Origin: Oscillospiraceae bacterium
GTDB lineage: Bacteria > Bacillota > Clostridia > Oscillospirales > Ruminococcaceae
Direction: 5' to 3'
Length of the DNA: 20,194 nucleotides
NCBI GenBank assembly: GCA_019416775.1
Contig: DXWR01000288.1
Span: 1 to 20,194 of the forward strand
The notes under the pieces are model-generated. The model saw only the letters and a program-made list of their open reading frames with translations. It was not told the DNA's origin and did no database searches. Below are positions 6,417 through 13,283 of the stretch, one piece after another. Made by a program: the position numbers and the translations under genes. How positions within the stretch are numbered: position 1 is the stretch's first letter; each line of letters starts with the position of its first letter.

Positions 6417-7220
6417 ATGAAGGAAATGCAATGGGGATTTATCGGCTGCGGCAATATGGCCAAAGCCATGATCCGCGGCATGGTAGAACACAATGCAGTT
6501 AAAGCCCATCAAGTGATTGCTTCCGACGCTTTGGAAGCTGCCCTGGAGCCCGTGGCGGCCCTGGGGGTGCAGACTACTCAGAACAATCAAGAAGTGGCGG
6601 CCAAATCCCGGTATTTGGTGCTGGCGGTGAAACCCATGTTTTACCCGGCAGTGATTGCGGAGATTGCGCCGGTTATTTCGGAAGACACCGTTGTTGTAAC
6701 CATTGCTGCCGGTCAGGAAATCGCCGCCATGGAAAAGCAGTTCGGCAAACCGGTGAAGCTGATCCGCACTATGCCCAATACCCCCGCCATGGTGGGAGAA
6801 GGGATGACTGCCGTCTGCCCCAATGACAACGTGGGCGCCGGCGAATTGGAAGAGATGAAACAGGCCTTTTCTGCTTTCTGCTTGGTGGAGCAGGTGCCGG
6901 AACGGCTGATGGATGCGGTGACTTCGGTGAGCGGTTCCTCCCCTGCCTATGTGTTTATGTTCATTGAGGCCATGGCAGACGCCGCCGTCCAGCAGGGGAT
7001 GCCTCGGGCACAGGCCTACCGCTTTGCCGCCCAGGCAGTGCTGGGCAGTGCCAAGATGGTGCTGGAAACCGGCAAGCATCCCGGCGAGCTGAAAGATATG
7101 GTCTGTTCTCCTGCCGGCACCACCATTGCGGCGGTCAAGGTGCTGGAAGAGAAGGGATTCCGAGGTGCGGTGATGGATGCCATGGAAGCCTGCGCCGATG
7201 TTTCCAAGGGAATGAAGTAA
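6417..7220 (+). CDS. proC: Pyrroline-5-carboxylate reductase
   Basis: This 267-residue enzyme carries out the last step of proline synthesis, NAD(P)H-dependent reduction of 1-pyrroline-5-carboxylate to L-proline, in the cytoplasm. An N-terminal Rossmann fold begins with GFIGCGNMA (7-15), the dinucleotide-binding loop. VKP (71-73) and MPNTPA (119-124) are family motifs. The C-terminal dimerisation and substrate domain holds SVSGSSPAYVF (170-180) and SPAGTT (231-236), which contact the substrate carboxylate. Length is normal for the family. The ATG at 6417 lies 10 nt after GAAGGG; the ATG at 6407 is out of frame. The gene is monocistronic and divergent from the arabinanase gene. No other proline genes (proA, proB) are near, and no T-box element is visible in the short leader. 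Confidence 0.96.
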   Translation: MKEMQWGFIGCGNMAKAMIRGMVEHNAVKAHQVIASDALEAALEPVAALGVQTTQNNQEVAAKSRYLVLAVKPMFYPAVIAEIAPVISEDTVVVTIAAGQEIAAMEKQFGKPVKLIRTMPNTPAMVGEGMTAVCPNDNVGAGELEEMKQAFSAFCLVEQVPERLMDAVTSVSGSSPAYVFMFIEAMADAAVQQGMPRAQAYRFAAQAVLGSAKMVLETGKHPGELKDMVCSPAGTTIAAVKVLEEKGFRGAVMDAMEACADVSKGMK

Positions 7221-7228
7221 AATTTGCA

Positions 7229-7266
7229 CCAAGAAGCAGCTGGAGATCATTTCCAGCTTTGCTTGG
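7229..7266 (+). other. Hairpin after proC lacking a T-tract
   Basis: CCAAG (7229-7233) pairs with CTTGG (7262-7266) around an inner perfect 7-bp stem AGCTGGA (7238-7244) with TCCAGCT (7252-7258). The stem is followed by AAAAAGGG rather than thymines, so it is a poor intrinsic terminator; it may protect the 3' end. The rest of 7267-7357 shows nothing I can name. Confidence 0.4.
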
Positions 7267-7357
7267 AAAAAGGGAAGGGTTTCTTGTTCATCTTGATGGT
7301 TTTTGGGGCCGAAAGTTGTGAGAAACACCGGAAAGCTTTGATTTTTCCCGCTTACCC

Positions 7358-7386
7358 TTGACATTCCCCGCTAGAACGTGTATAAT
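7358..7386 (+). promoter_or_regulatory. Perfect consensus sigma-A promoter of rpsU
   Basis: TTGACA (7358-7363), exactly 17 bp, and TATAAT (7381-7386) match both consensus hexamers completely. Transcription would start near 7393. Such strength suits a ribosomal protein gene. Confidence 0.92.
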
Positions 7387-7394
7387 TTCATCTG

Positions 7395-7436
7395 TTGCAA
7401 AACAGTAGCGGTTTTGTAAACCTCTGCCGGTTGGCA
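7395..7436 (+). promoter_or_regulatory. Two tandem hairpins in the rpsU leader
   Basis: TTGCAAAAC (7395-7403) pairs with GTTTTGTAA (7411-7419), nine pairs with one G-U. TGCC-GGTT-GGCA follows at 7425-7436. The first hairpin would sit at the very 5' end of the mRNA and the second directly before the SD. They could stabilise the transcript or serve feedback control by S21; I know of no described element that matches. Confidence 0.45.
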
Positions 7437-7452
7437 AAGGGAGGGAAACGAA

Positions 7453-7629
7453 GTGTCTGAAGTTCGTGTAAAAGAAAATGAATCTCTGGACAGTGCTCTG
7501 AGAAGATTCAAGAGATCTTGCGCAAAATCCGGCGTTATGGCCGAAGTTCGCAAGCGTGAACATTACGAGAAGCCTAGTGTCAGACGGAAAAAGAAGTCTG
7601 AGGCGGCACGCAAGCGCAAGTACAGATAA
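7453..7629 (+). CDS. rpsU: 30S ribosomal protein S21
   Basis: This 58-residue, strongly basic protein is the small-subunit protein S21, bound near the mRNA exit and anti-SD region of the 30S subunit. The sequence opens VSEVRVKENESLDSALRRFK, the conserved S21 N-terminus, continues with SGVMAEVRKREHYEKPS and ends in a Lys/Arg-rich tail with KKKSEAARKRKYR. The start is GTG at 7453, 7 nt after the strong SD GGGAGGG; the only internal ATG (codon 29) would remove half the protein. Length is usual for Firmicutes. The gene has its own perfect promoter and a terminator directly behind it, and its codon use (AAG, CGT, GAA) fits high expression. Confidence 0.96.
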   Translation: MSEVRVKENESLDSALRRFKRSCAKSGVMAEVRKREHYEKPSVRRKKKSEAARKRKYR

Positions 7630-7639
7630 GAGGATCGTG

Positions 7640-7673
7640 AAAGCGGGCATTTTTGTGCTCGCTTTTTCGTTTT
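7640..7673 (+). terminator. Intrinsic terminator after rpsU
   Basis: AAAGCGGGCA (7640-7649) pairs with TGCTCGCTTT (7656-7665), ten pairs with one G-U, followed by TTTTTCGTTTT. It lies 25 nt before the yqeG start, leaving no room for a recognisable promoter in between. Confidence 0.85.
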
Positions 7674-7697
7674 GTGTTCTAAAACAAGGAGGTTGGC

Positions 7698-8198
7698 ATG
7701 GGCCTGTTTACCCCGGACTATCTTTTCTCCGGCGTCACTCAGATCACCCCGGCATTCTGTCAAAGCAAAGGCTATGCCGGTTTGATCCTGGATATTGATA
7801 ACACTCTGACCCGGCACAACGCCCAGGAGCTTTCGCCTCAAGTGGCCCAATGGCTCAAAGAATTGCAGGAGGAAAAAATCCGCTGTATTCTCCTGTCCAA
7901 CAACCATCCCCCTCGGGTGGAACCTTTCGCCCGAAAACTGGGACTGGATTTCGTCTGCGAGGGGAAGAAGCCTCTGCCGCAAGGATACCGCCGGGCGGGC
8001 AAAGCGTTGGACCTGCCTCCAAAGCAGATTTTGGCGGTGGGGGATCAGTTTTTCACCGATGTGTTGGGTGCAAACTTGGCGGGGCTTGCCGTGGCGCTCT
8101 GCGTTCCCATTGAACCGGAAACCCATGGGTTTCTGCATGTCAAGCGAGTACTGGAACGGCCCTTGTGGCACAAAACGAAACAACGGTTTTCCAAATGA
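7698..8198 (+). CDS. yqeG: YqeG family HAD IIIA-type phosphatase
   Basis: This 166-residue protein belongs to the YqeG family of small HAD phosphatases, found widely in Firmicutes; the substrate is unknown, though related enzymes act on phosphatidylglycerophosphate. The HAD motifs are intact: LDIDNTL with nucleophile D32 and acid/base D34, the serine of LLSNN (S67), K91 in EGKKP, and GDQFFTD (115-121) with the magnesium-binding acids. No cap domain is present, as expected for subclass III. The start at 7698 follows AAGGAGG by 6 nt. It is first of a tight run with the TIM-barrel gene, aroQ and the M24 peptidase, and lies just beyond the rpsU terminator. Confidence 0.9.
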   Translation: MGLFTPDYLFSGVTQITPAFCQSKGYAGLILDIDNTLTRHNAQELSPQVAQWLKELQEEKIRCILLSNNHPPRVEPFARKLGLDFVCEGKKPLPQGYRRAGKALDLPPKQILAVGDQFFTDVLGANLAGLAVALCVPIEPETHGFLHVKRVLERPLWHKTKQRFSK

Positions 8199-8218
8199 AC
8201 CGGAAGGAGAATTCAGCG

Positions 8219-9088
8219 ATGGATCAACCCCGATTCGGCCCGGCGGGAACGGCGGACAGTTTCCGTGCCCTGGGCTATAAAAATTCCATTCAGGTGCCGG
8301 AGTACCTGTCCAAATTCGGCCTCACCGCCTTTGAATACCAGTGCGGCCGAGGGGTGCGGGTCAATCCGGACACCGCTGCAAAATTAAGGGAAAAGGCGGA
8401 GGAATACGGCATTGCCCTGTCTCTCCATGCGCCTTATTACATTTCCTTGTCCAGTGTGGATCCGGCCACCCGGGAAAAGAGCATCGGCTATATTTTGGAC
8501 AGCGCCAAAGCGGCTCAAGCTATGGGCGCCACCCGGGTAGTGGTGCATTCCGGTTCCTGCTCTAAAATCGGCCGGGAAGAAGCGTTAGAACTGGCCAAGG
8601 AGACCTTGCAAAAGGCCCAGCAAACCCTGGATGAAAACGGGTTGAGCGAAATCATTCTCTGCCCGGAGACCATGGGGAAATTCAACCAGCTGGGCACCTT
8701 GGAAGAGGTGCTGGAGCTGTGCCGGGTGGATCCACGGTTTTTGCCCTGCATTGATTTCGGCCATCTCAACGCTCGGACCTTGGGCAAGATGAGCACCCGG
8801 GAAGACTTTGCAGCGGCGTTGGATCTGGTGGAAAATAAACTGGGCTCCCACCGTGCAAGCCGGTTCCACAGCCATTTTTCCAAAATCGAATATACCCCCG
8901 GGGGCGGGGAAAAACGCCATTTGACCTTTGCTGATACCCAATATGGTCCCGATTGTGAACCGCTGATGGAGCTGATCGCTCAGCGCGGATACCATCCTAC
9001 CTTTATCTGTGAGTCCGCTGGAACCCAAACGGAGGATGCGGCAACGATGCAAAAAACCTACCGCCGATATCAAGACGGGGAAGTATAA
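8219..9088 (+). CDS. Endonuclease IV-like TIM-barrel metalloprotein
   Basis: This 289-residue protein has the AP endonuclease 2 / xylose isomerase-like TIM barrel and resembles endonuclease IV (Nfo), which cuts DNA at abasic sites. Metal-ligand positions line up with Nfo almost number for number: H70 (LHAPYY), H110 (VVVHSG), E150 (CPETMGK), D179 and H182 (CIDFGHLNA), H217 or H219 (RFHSHF), H234 and E265 (ICESAG). The Nfo pair Asp-x-His, which binds the third zinc, appears here as Lys-Arg-His (232-234), so that site may be altered and the reaction is uncertain. The frame is open from 8165, but AAGGAG lies 9 nt before the ATG at 8219, which also avoids overlap with yqeG. aroQ follows after 24 bp. 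Confidence 0.78.
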   Translation: MDQPRFGPAGTADSFRALGYKNSIQVPEYLSKFGLTAFEYQCGRGVRVNPDTAAKLREKAEEYGIALSLHAPYYISLSSVDPATREKSIGYILDSAKAAQAMGATRVVVHSGSCSKIGREEALELAKETLQKAQQTLDENGLSEIILCPETMGKFNQLGTLEEVLELCRVDPRFLPCIDFGHLNARTLGKMSTREDFAAALDLVENKLGSHRASRFHSHFSKIEYTPGGGEKRHLTFADTQYGPDCEPLMELIAQRGYHPTFICESAGTQTEDAATMQKTYRRYQDGEV

Positions 9089-9112
9089 ACTTTCCGGAAA
9101 GAAGGAATGACT

Positions 9113-9574
9113 ATGTCACAGCAAAAGAAACTGCTGGTGATTCATGGCCCCAATCTGAATTTGCTGGGGGAGCGGGAACCCGGGGTGTACGGCACCCAGA
9201 GTTATGCCTCCATTAACCGAGATATTCAGGAGGAGTGCCGGAAACTGGGGATGGACTGCGATGTGTTCCAATCCAACAGCGAAGGCGCCATCGTCACGAA
9301 ATTTCATGAAGCCCGCGGGGTATATCAGGGGATTGTCCTCAATGCCGGGGCTTACACCCATTACAGCATTGCCATTCGGGACGCCATTTCGGCAGTGAAG
9401 ATTCCCACGGTGGAAGTGCATCTCAGCAACATCCACGCCCGGGAAGAATTCCGCCATCATTCGGTGCTGGCGGCGGTCTGCCTGGGTCAGATTTCCGGGT
9501 TCGGCCCCAACAGTTACCTGTTGGCGGTTCGGGCTTTGGCGGCTCATTTGGGCCAGACGGAACAGGAGGGGTAA
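9113..9574 (+). CDS. aroQ: 3-Dehydroquinate dehydratase, type II
   Basis: This 153-residue enzyme converts 3-dehydroquinate to 3-dehydroshikimate, the third step of the shikimate pathway, and normally forms a dodecamer. HGPNLNLLGEREPGVYG (11-27) holds the catalytic arginine R21 and tyrosine Y26 of the flexible active-site lid. LNAGAYTHYS (77-85) and VHLSNIHAREEFRHHS (102-117) with the general acid H103 are type II signatures. A start at 9107 is possible, but AAGGA touches it; the ATG at 9113 has a 6-nt spacing and is preferred. The order aroQ, M24 peptidase, efp is the same as yqhS-yqhT-efp in B. subtilis. The next gene starts 3 nt after the stop, with its SD inside aroQ. Confidence 0.96.
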   Translation: MSQQKKLLVIHGPNLNLLGEREPGVYGTQSYASINRDIQEECRKLGMDCDVFQSNSEGAIVTKFHEARGVYQGIVLNAGAYTHYSIAIRDAISAVKIPTVEVHLSNIHAREEFRHHSVLAAVCLGQISGFGPNSYLLAVRALAAHLGQTEQEG

Positions 9575-9577
9575 TAA

Positions 9578-10657
9578 ATGGAAGCACGGATTCAACGGCT
9601 GCAACAGGCGCTGTTTTCTCAAAATGATGCCGCTCACGGTTATCTCATTACCAGCCCGGTGGCACGGCGGTATCTGCTGGGATTTTCTTCCACAGCCGGC
9701 ACCGGTTTGATTTTGGAGGACGCCGCTTACTTTGTGGTGGATTTCCGCTACTATGAAATGGCCTGCCATACCATCCGGGGCTGCAAGGTGCTGCTGCAGG
9801 AGAATCTGTCGGAACAGATCAAACAGCTCTGCGCCAAGCATCACGCCACCACCCTGGGCGTAGAAGAGCAGACCATGACTTTGTCTGAGTTTGACAGCTT
9901 TACCAAATCCCTTTCCGGTTTGACTTTGGTTCGGAACGGCAGATTGTCCGCTGCCTTGGAACGGCTGCGGCTGATCAAGGACGCCGACGAAATTGAGGCC
10001 ATTGCTGCCGCCCAGGCCCTCAGCGAAAAAGCCTACACCGATCTGCTGGGCATTTTGAAAGAGGGAATGACCGAAAAGCAGATTGCTTTCGAATTGGACT
10101 TTCGGATGCGCCGGTTGGGTGCGGAGGATGTGAGCTTTGAAACCATTGTGGCGGCAGGTCCCCATTCCGCTTCTCCTCACGCCCATCCCACCGACTATGC
10201 GGTGCAGCAGGGCGATTTGATCACCATGGATTTCGGGGCTTTGCTCAACGGCTATCACGCCGATATGACCCGCACCGTGGCCATTGGAGAACCGGGGGAA
10301 AAGAAGCGGCACCTGTATCAGACGGTGCTCACTGCTCAGCTGGAAGCGCTGAAGGCAATGGGTCCGGGAAAAGAGCTGTCCGCTATGGACCGGGTGGCTC
10401 GCCGGATTATCGACAACGCCGGCTACCGGGGCTGCTTTGGACATTCCCTGGGCCACGGCGTCGGGGTGGAGATTCACGAAAGCCCTAATCTTGCCTCCAG
10501 AAGCCAGGGCGTGCTGAAGGAAGGCATGGTAGTCAGCTGCGAACCCGGCATCTATCTGGAAGGGATGTACGGCACCCGAATTGAGGATCTGGTGGTCATT
10601 ACCGCCAGCGGCTGCCGGAATCTCAATCATACATCCAAGGAATTGATTTGCTTATAA
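9578..10657 (+). CDS. M24 family Xaa-Pro aminopeptidase (YqhT-like)
   Basis: This 359-residue cytoplasmic metallopeptidase should release N-terminal residues preceding proline. The N-terminal creatinase-like domain covers about 1-130. The pita-bread catalytic domain carries all five metal ligands: D218 (MDFGA), D229 (YHADMTRT), H293 (GHSLGHGVG), E322 (CEPGIY) and E336 (RIEDLV), typical of a two-metal (Mn or Co) site. Further active-site histidines lie in AHPTDY and VEIHESP. Length matches YqhT/PepQ-type enzymes rather than long PepP. The ATG at 9578 is preceded by AGGAGG in the end of aroQ, implying coupled translation. efp follows after 124 bp under its own promoter, a neighbourhood conserved in Firmicutes; substrate specificity is inferred from the family. 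Confidence 0.92.
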   Translation: MEARIQRLQQALFSQNDAAHGYLITSPVARRYLLGFSSTAGTGLILEDAAYFVVDFRYYEMACHTIRGCKVLLQENLSEQIKQLCAKHHATTLGVEEQTMTLSEFDSFTKSLSGLTLVRNGRLSAALERLRLIKDADEIEAIAAAQALSEKAYTDLLGILKEGMTEKQIAFELDFRMRRLGAEDVSFETIVAAGPHSASPHAHPTDYAVQQGDLITMDFGALLNGYHADMTRTVAIGEPGEKKRHLYQTVLTAQLEALKAMGPGKELSAMDRVARRIIDNAGYRGCFGHSLGHGVGVEIHESPNLASRSQGVLKEGMVVSCEPGIYLEGMYGTRIEDLVVITASGCRNLNHTSKELICL

Positions 10658-10688
10658 CCAGGCAAAAGAGAAAATTTAGCAAATTTCG

Positions 10689-10738
10689 GGGATTTTTCCG
10701 GAGAAGCACTTGAAAAATCCCTGAAAATAGGATACACT
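10689..10738 (+). promoter_or_regulatory. efp promoter with an overlapping inverted repeat
   Basis: TTGAAA (10710-10715), 17 bp and TACACT (10733-10738) form a good sigma-A promoter; transcription should start near 10745. A perfect 10-bp inverted repeat, GGGATTTTTC (10689-10698) with GAAAAATCCC (10712-10721), overlaps the -35 box. It has no T-tract, so it is more likely a protein-binding site than the terminator of the upstream operon. Confidence 0.7.
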
Positions 10739-10781
10739 AAAAGCACACTGTACCAGAACAAACCTAACGGAGGAAATTTTT

Positions 10782-11339
10782 ATGATTACTGCAGGCGATT
10801 TCAGAAACGGCGTGACCTTTGACGACAACGGTCAGGTCTTTCAGGTAATTGAATTTTTGCATGTAAAGCCCGGTAAGGGTGCTGCATTTGTCCGGACTAA
10901 GCTGAAGAATGTGATTACCGGCGCAGTGTTGGAACGCACCTTCAGCCCCACCGACAAGTTTGAAAATGCCTACATCGAGCGCAAGGATATGGAATATCTT
11001 TACAACGATGGCAATTTGTATTACTTTATGGATCAGGAAACCTACGATCAGGTTCCCATCAACGCATCTCAGTTGGGCGATAACTTCAAATTTGTGAAGG
11101 AAAACATGATTTGCAAAATTTGCTCTTACAAGGGCAATGTGTTCGGCGTGGAACCGCCCACCTTTGTAGAGCTGGAAGTCACCCAGACCGATCCCGGTTT
11201 TAAGGGCGACACCGCTACCAATGCCACTAAACCTGCTACCCTGGAAACCGGCGCCGAGATCCGTGTACCCCTGTTCATTAACGAAGGAGATCACATCCGC
11301 ATCGACACCCGTACCGGGGAATACATGGAACGGGCCTAA
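10782..11339 (+). CDS. efp: Elongation factor P
   Basis: This 185-residue translation factor binds between the P and E sites and rescues ribosomes stalled at consecutive prolines. All three beta-barrel domains are present: an N-terminal KOW-like domain (1-65), a central OB domain (about 67-128) and a C-terminal domain ending in HIRIDTRTGEYMERA. The tip loop HVKPGKGAAFVRTK carries K32, the site modified in many bacteria (beta-lysylation, hydroxylation or 5-aminopentanol). No modification gene such as epmA/epmB is in view. The ATG at 10782 follows GGAGG by 9 nt. It has its own promoter and is probably co-transcribed with the zinc-ribbon gene 50 bp downstream, which lacks a visible promoter. Confidence 0.97.
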   Translation: MITAGDFRNGVTFDDNGQVFQVIEFLHVKPGKGAAFVRTKLKNVITGAVLERTFSPTDKFENAYIERKDMEYLYNDGNLYYFMDQETYDQVPINASQLGDNFKFVKENMICKICSYKGNVFGVEPPTFVELEVTQTDPGFKGDTATNATKPATLETGAEIRVPLFINEGDHIRIDTRTGEYMERA

Positions 11340-11389
11340 TCAACCGCTTCACATTCTGGTAAAACCCGCATAGGGGGAAAGGAGCCGAC

Positions 11390-11842
11390 ATGAGCAATCT
11401 CACCGAAAAAGCCGCTTATTTAAAAGGCTTGATGCAGGGACTGGATATCGATCAGACCACCAAAGAAGGCAGGCTGCTGGCCGCTATGGTGGAATTGATG
11501 GATGAAATGAGCGACACCATCACCGATTTGGAAAACAACCAGAACGCTCTCAATGAGCTGGTGGATGTGATCAATGAGGATCTGGATGAGCTTACCGAAG
11601 AGTTTTACGGCTATGACGACTTCGATGACGACGAGGATGACGAGGACGACGAAGCTGTTTATGAAATCACCTGTGACGGCTGCGGCGAAACCTTCTATCT
11701 GGATGAGGACGAAGTCGCTCAGGGAAGCTATGTCTGTCCCGCCTGCGGTAAAACCCTGGAATTTGAATTTGAAGACGACTGCGATTGCGGCTGCCATCAT
11801 CACGGCGAGGATGCCGATGAAGATGACGAATTGAAGTTCTAA
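11390..11842 (+). CDS. Acidic zinc-ribbon protein, CD1247 N-terminal-domain type, unknown function
   Basis: This 150-residue protein has no assigned function. Residues 1-70 form a helical, probably coiled-coil domain (LTEKAAYLKGLMQGLDID...) that resembles the CD1247 N-terminal domain seen next to clostridial efp genes. A very acidic linker rich in Asp/Glu (75-89) follows. A zinc ribbon then has two CxxC knuckles, C95/C98 and C116/C119. The tail has a Cys/His cluster (C131, C133, C135 and three histidines) and ends in another acidic stretch. The composition suggests a metal-binding adaptor, perhaps contacting basic partners such as ribosomal proteins or RNA polymerase; that is inference. The ATG at 11390 follows AAAGGAG by 6 nt, and a strong terminator follows at once. 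Confidence 0.75.
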   Translation: MSNLTEKAAYLKGLMQGLDIDQTTKEGRLLAAMVELMDEMSDTITDLENNQNALNELVDVINEDLDELTEEFYGYDDFDDDEDDEDDEAVYEITCDGCGETFYLDEDEVAQGSYVCPACGKTLEFEFEDDCDCGCHHHGEDADEDDELKF

Positions 11843-11847
11843 ATAAA

Positions 11848-11880
11848 AAGGCGCACCGGAAAAAGGTGCGCTTTTTGTTT
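11848..11880. terminator. Bidirectional intrinsic terminator after the efp operon
   Basis: GCGCACC (11851-11857) pairs with GGTGCGC (11865-11871), a perfect 7-bp GC-rich stem followed by TTTTTG on the plus strand. On the minus strand the stem is followed by CTTTTTATTT, so it can also stop transcripts from the dehydrogenase gene. Confidence 0.9.
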
Positions 11881-11888
11881 CCATTCTT

Positions 11889-11935
11889 TGAAAGAGAAAT
11901 GGCGACGCTGGTGCGGAATATTCCTCAGCGCCGCC
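11889..11935 (-). terminator. Terminator hairpin of the dehydrogenase gene
   Basis: On the minus strand GGCGGCGCTG (11935-11926) pairs with CAGCGTCGCC (11910-11901), ten pairs with one G-U, around a 15-nt loop, followed by ATTTCTCTTTC. The pairing is complete only in the minus-strand RNA (the plus strand has an A-C mismatch), which supports this orientation. It lies 20 nt after the stop. Confidence 0.65.
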
Positions 11936-11954
11936 TTGCTTTTTTGAGATTGCT

Positions 11955-13049
11955 TTATTTGTACTTGCGGAATAACCGTCCCGCCTGATTTTGATCCTTC
12001 ATGCACTGAATGAATTTTTCCTGGGTCACGTCTTTGGGGCGGAACTCCCATTCGGTGCTGGTCATGGCTTTGTCTGCCATGGCTTCAAATTCCTCTTCCC
12101 CGATTTCCACATCGTCGAAGCACACTGGGAAACCCATTTTATCGTTGAATTCCATGATCCGGTCCCGGACCTCAAACTGCTGGTCGTAGGTGAGCAGGCA
12201 GAGGATGCCCAACGCCACGATTTCTCCGTGGAGATGCTGGTGGCCTTTTTTGGTGACGGTAGAGCCGTAGTACACGCAGTGAGCCAAAGAGGCGTTGTAG
12301 TAGTAGTTGGGCATCTGGGTGGTCATGTTGGATACCAGGCCGGTGGAGATGATGATGTCCAGCACCACCTGTTCCAAGGCGTGGGTGTCTTTCTTTTCCC
12401 GGCAGGCTTTTAACGCCTCTGCACCGAAGGTAATCAGCGGATCGGTGCAGATTTTGCTCAGCTGCACCCCCATCAGCGGGGTGTGAGACAGATCGTCCTG
12501 CTTGCTGGAGAACACGGCTTCAAATTCTTTGGACAAAGCGTCGCCGATGCCGGCCCACAGCAGTTCGTAGGGAGAATCTGCAATGATGGCGGAGTTGATG
12601 AAGGTGTGTTCCGCTACTTTGGGGTAGTAGTATTCCCGGAAGCTGCCGTCGGGATTGTAGATCACGCAGATCGCCGTGACGGAAGCGCAGTTGCTGCCCA
12701 CCGTGGGGAAGGTAAACAGGGGTTTATCCATTTCATTTGCCACATACTTGCAGGTGTCGCAGGCCCGGCCGCCGCCTACGCCAAAGATAATGTCAGCCTT
12801 TTGCACTGTTTCGTTGGCAATCAGGGCGTCGCCGTTTTCATAGGTGGAATCGCCGCCGTACCAGATAAAATCCAAAATTTCAATGTCGGAACCGGCTACC
12901 CCTTCCAACAGGGCATCTTTGGCTTTGGACATGGCGGTCTTGCCACCAATCACCACTGCCTTTTTTCCGTAATATCTTGCAAAATAAGGGATCTCTTTGT
13001 AGCAGTCCGCCCCGATGGAATAGTTGGGCAGACATACATTGTAGCTCAT
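11955..13049 (-). CDS. Iron-containing alcohol/glycerol dehydrogenase-like protein
   Basis: This 364-residue protein belongs to the iron-dependent dehydrogenase superfamily, closest in layout to glycerol dehydrogenase GldA. The N-terminal Rossmann-like domain has the NAD-binding loop GVGGGRACDT (90-99) and the FPTVGSNCAS segment (114-123). The C-terminal helical domain has metal-ligand candidates D170 (GIGDALSKEFEA), H257 (SLAHCVYYG) and H274 (HLHGEIVALG), matching D173, H256 and H274 of GldA. The substrate cannot be fixed: glycerol, another polyol, or a related ketone are all possible. The frame is open up to 13127, but AAGGAG lies 9 nt before the ATG at 13049. It stands alone, with the metY gene upstream on the same strand separated by a terminator. 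No dha or glycerol kinase genes are nearby. Confidence 0.87.
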   Translation of the reverse strand: MSYNVCLPNYSIGADCYKEIPYFARYYGKKAVVIGGKTAMSKAKDALLEGVAGSDIEILDFIWYGGDSTYENGDALIANETVQKADIIFGVGGGRACDTCKYVANEMDKPLFTFPTVGSNCASVTAICVIYNPDGSFREYYYPKVAEHTFINSAIIADSPYELLWAGIGDALSKEFEAVFSSKQDDLSHTPLMGVQLSKICTDPLITFGAEALKACREKKDTHALEQVVLDIIISTGLVSNMTTQMPNYYYNASLAHCVYYGSTVTKKGHQHLHGEIVALGILCLLTYDQQFEVRDRIMEFNDKMGFPVCFDDVEIGEEEFEAMADKAMTSTEWEFRPKDVTQEKFIQCMKDQNQAGRLFRKYK

Positions 13050-13095
13050 CTGAGAACGCTCCTTCCAAAATTCTCGCCTTTTTTTGAATATCTTC

Positions 13096-13106
13096 ATGAT
13101 AGCACA
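13096..13106 (-). promoter_or_regulatory. Possible extended -10 promoter of the dehydrogenase gene
   Basis: On the minus strand TGTGCTATCAT resembles an extended -10 element (TATCAT at 13101-13096). No good -35 lies 16-18 bp upstream, where the sequence is a T-rich run, so the call is tentative. Confidence 0.4.
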
Positions 13107-13213
13107 CTGAGAAAAAAAGAGATACAAAAAGGATGGAATTTTGGCGCTTCTTCCAGAAACTGCTTTTTGTTGCTGCTTTTTCTGTGCGATCTGGTGGTGG
13201 CTTTTTAGAGCAT

Positions 13214-13262
13214 CAAAAAGGCCGCAGCCCGAGGCAGTTTTCCACCTCGCCGGCTGCGGCGT
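13214..13262 (-). terminator. Strong terminator of metY
   Basis: GCCGCAGCC (13221-13229) pairs with GGCTGCGGC (13252-13260), and inside it CGAGG (13230-13234) pairs with CCTCG (13245-13249), giving 14 base pairs with a small bulge. On the minus strand the stem is followed by CTTTTTG. It lies 24 nt after the metY stop and isolates the dehydrogenase gene. Confidence 0.9.
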
Positions 13263-13283
13263 ATTTTATTTGCAGATAAAGGA

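Noticed and set aside
6060..7364. 434-codon open frame on the minus strand
   Set aside because: It is antisense to proC and runs through promoters and leaders; no SD or recognisable domain.
9116..10630. 504-codon open frame on the minus strand
   Set aside because: It is antisense to aroQ and the M24 peptidase, both unmistakable; the His/Gln-rich translation matches no family.
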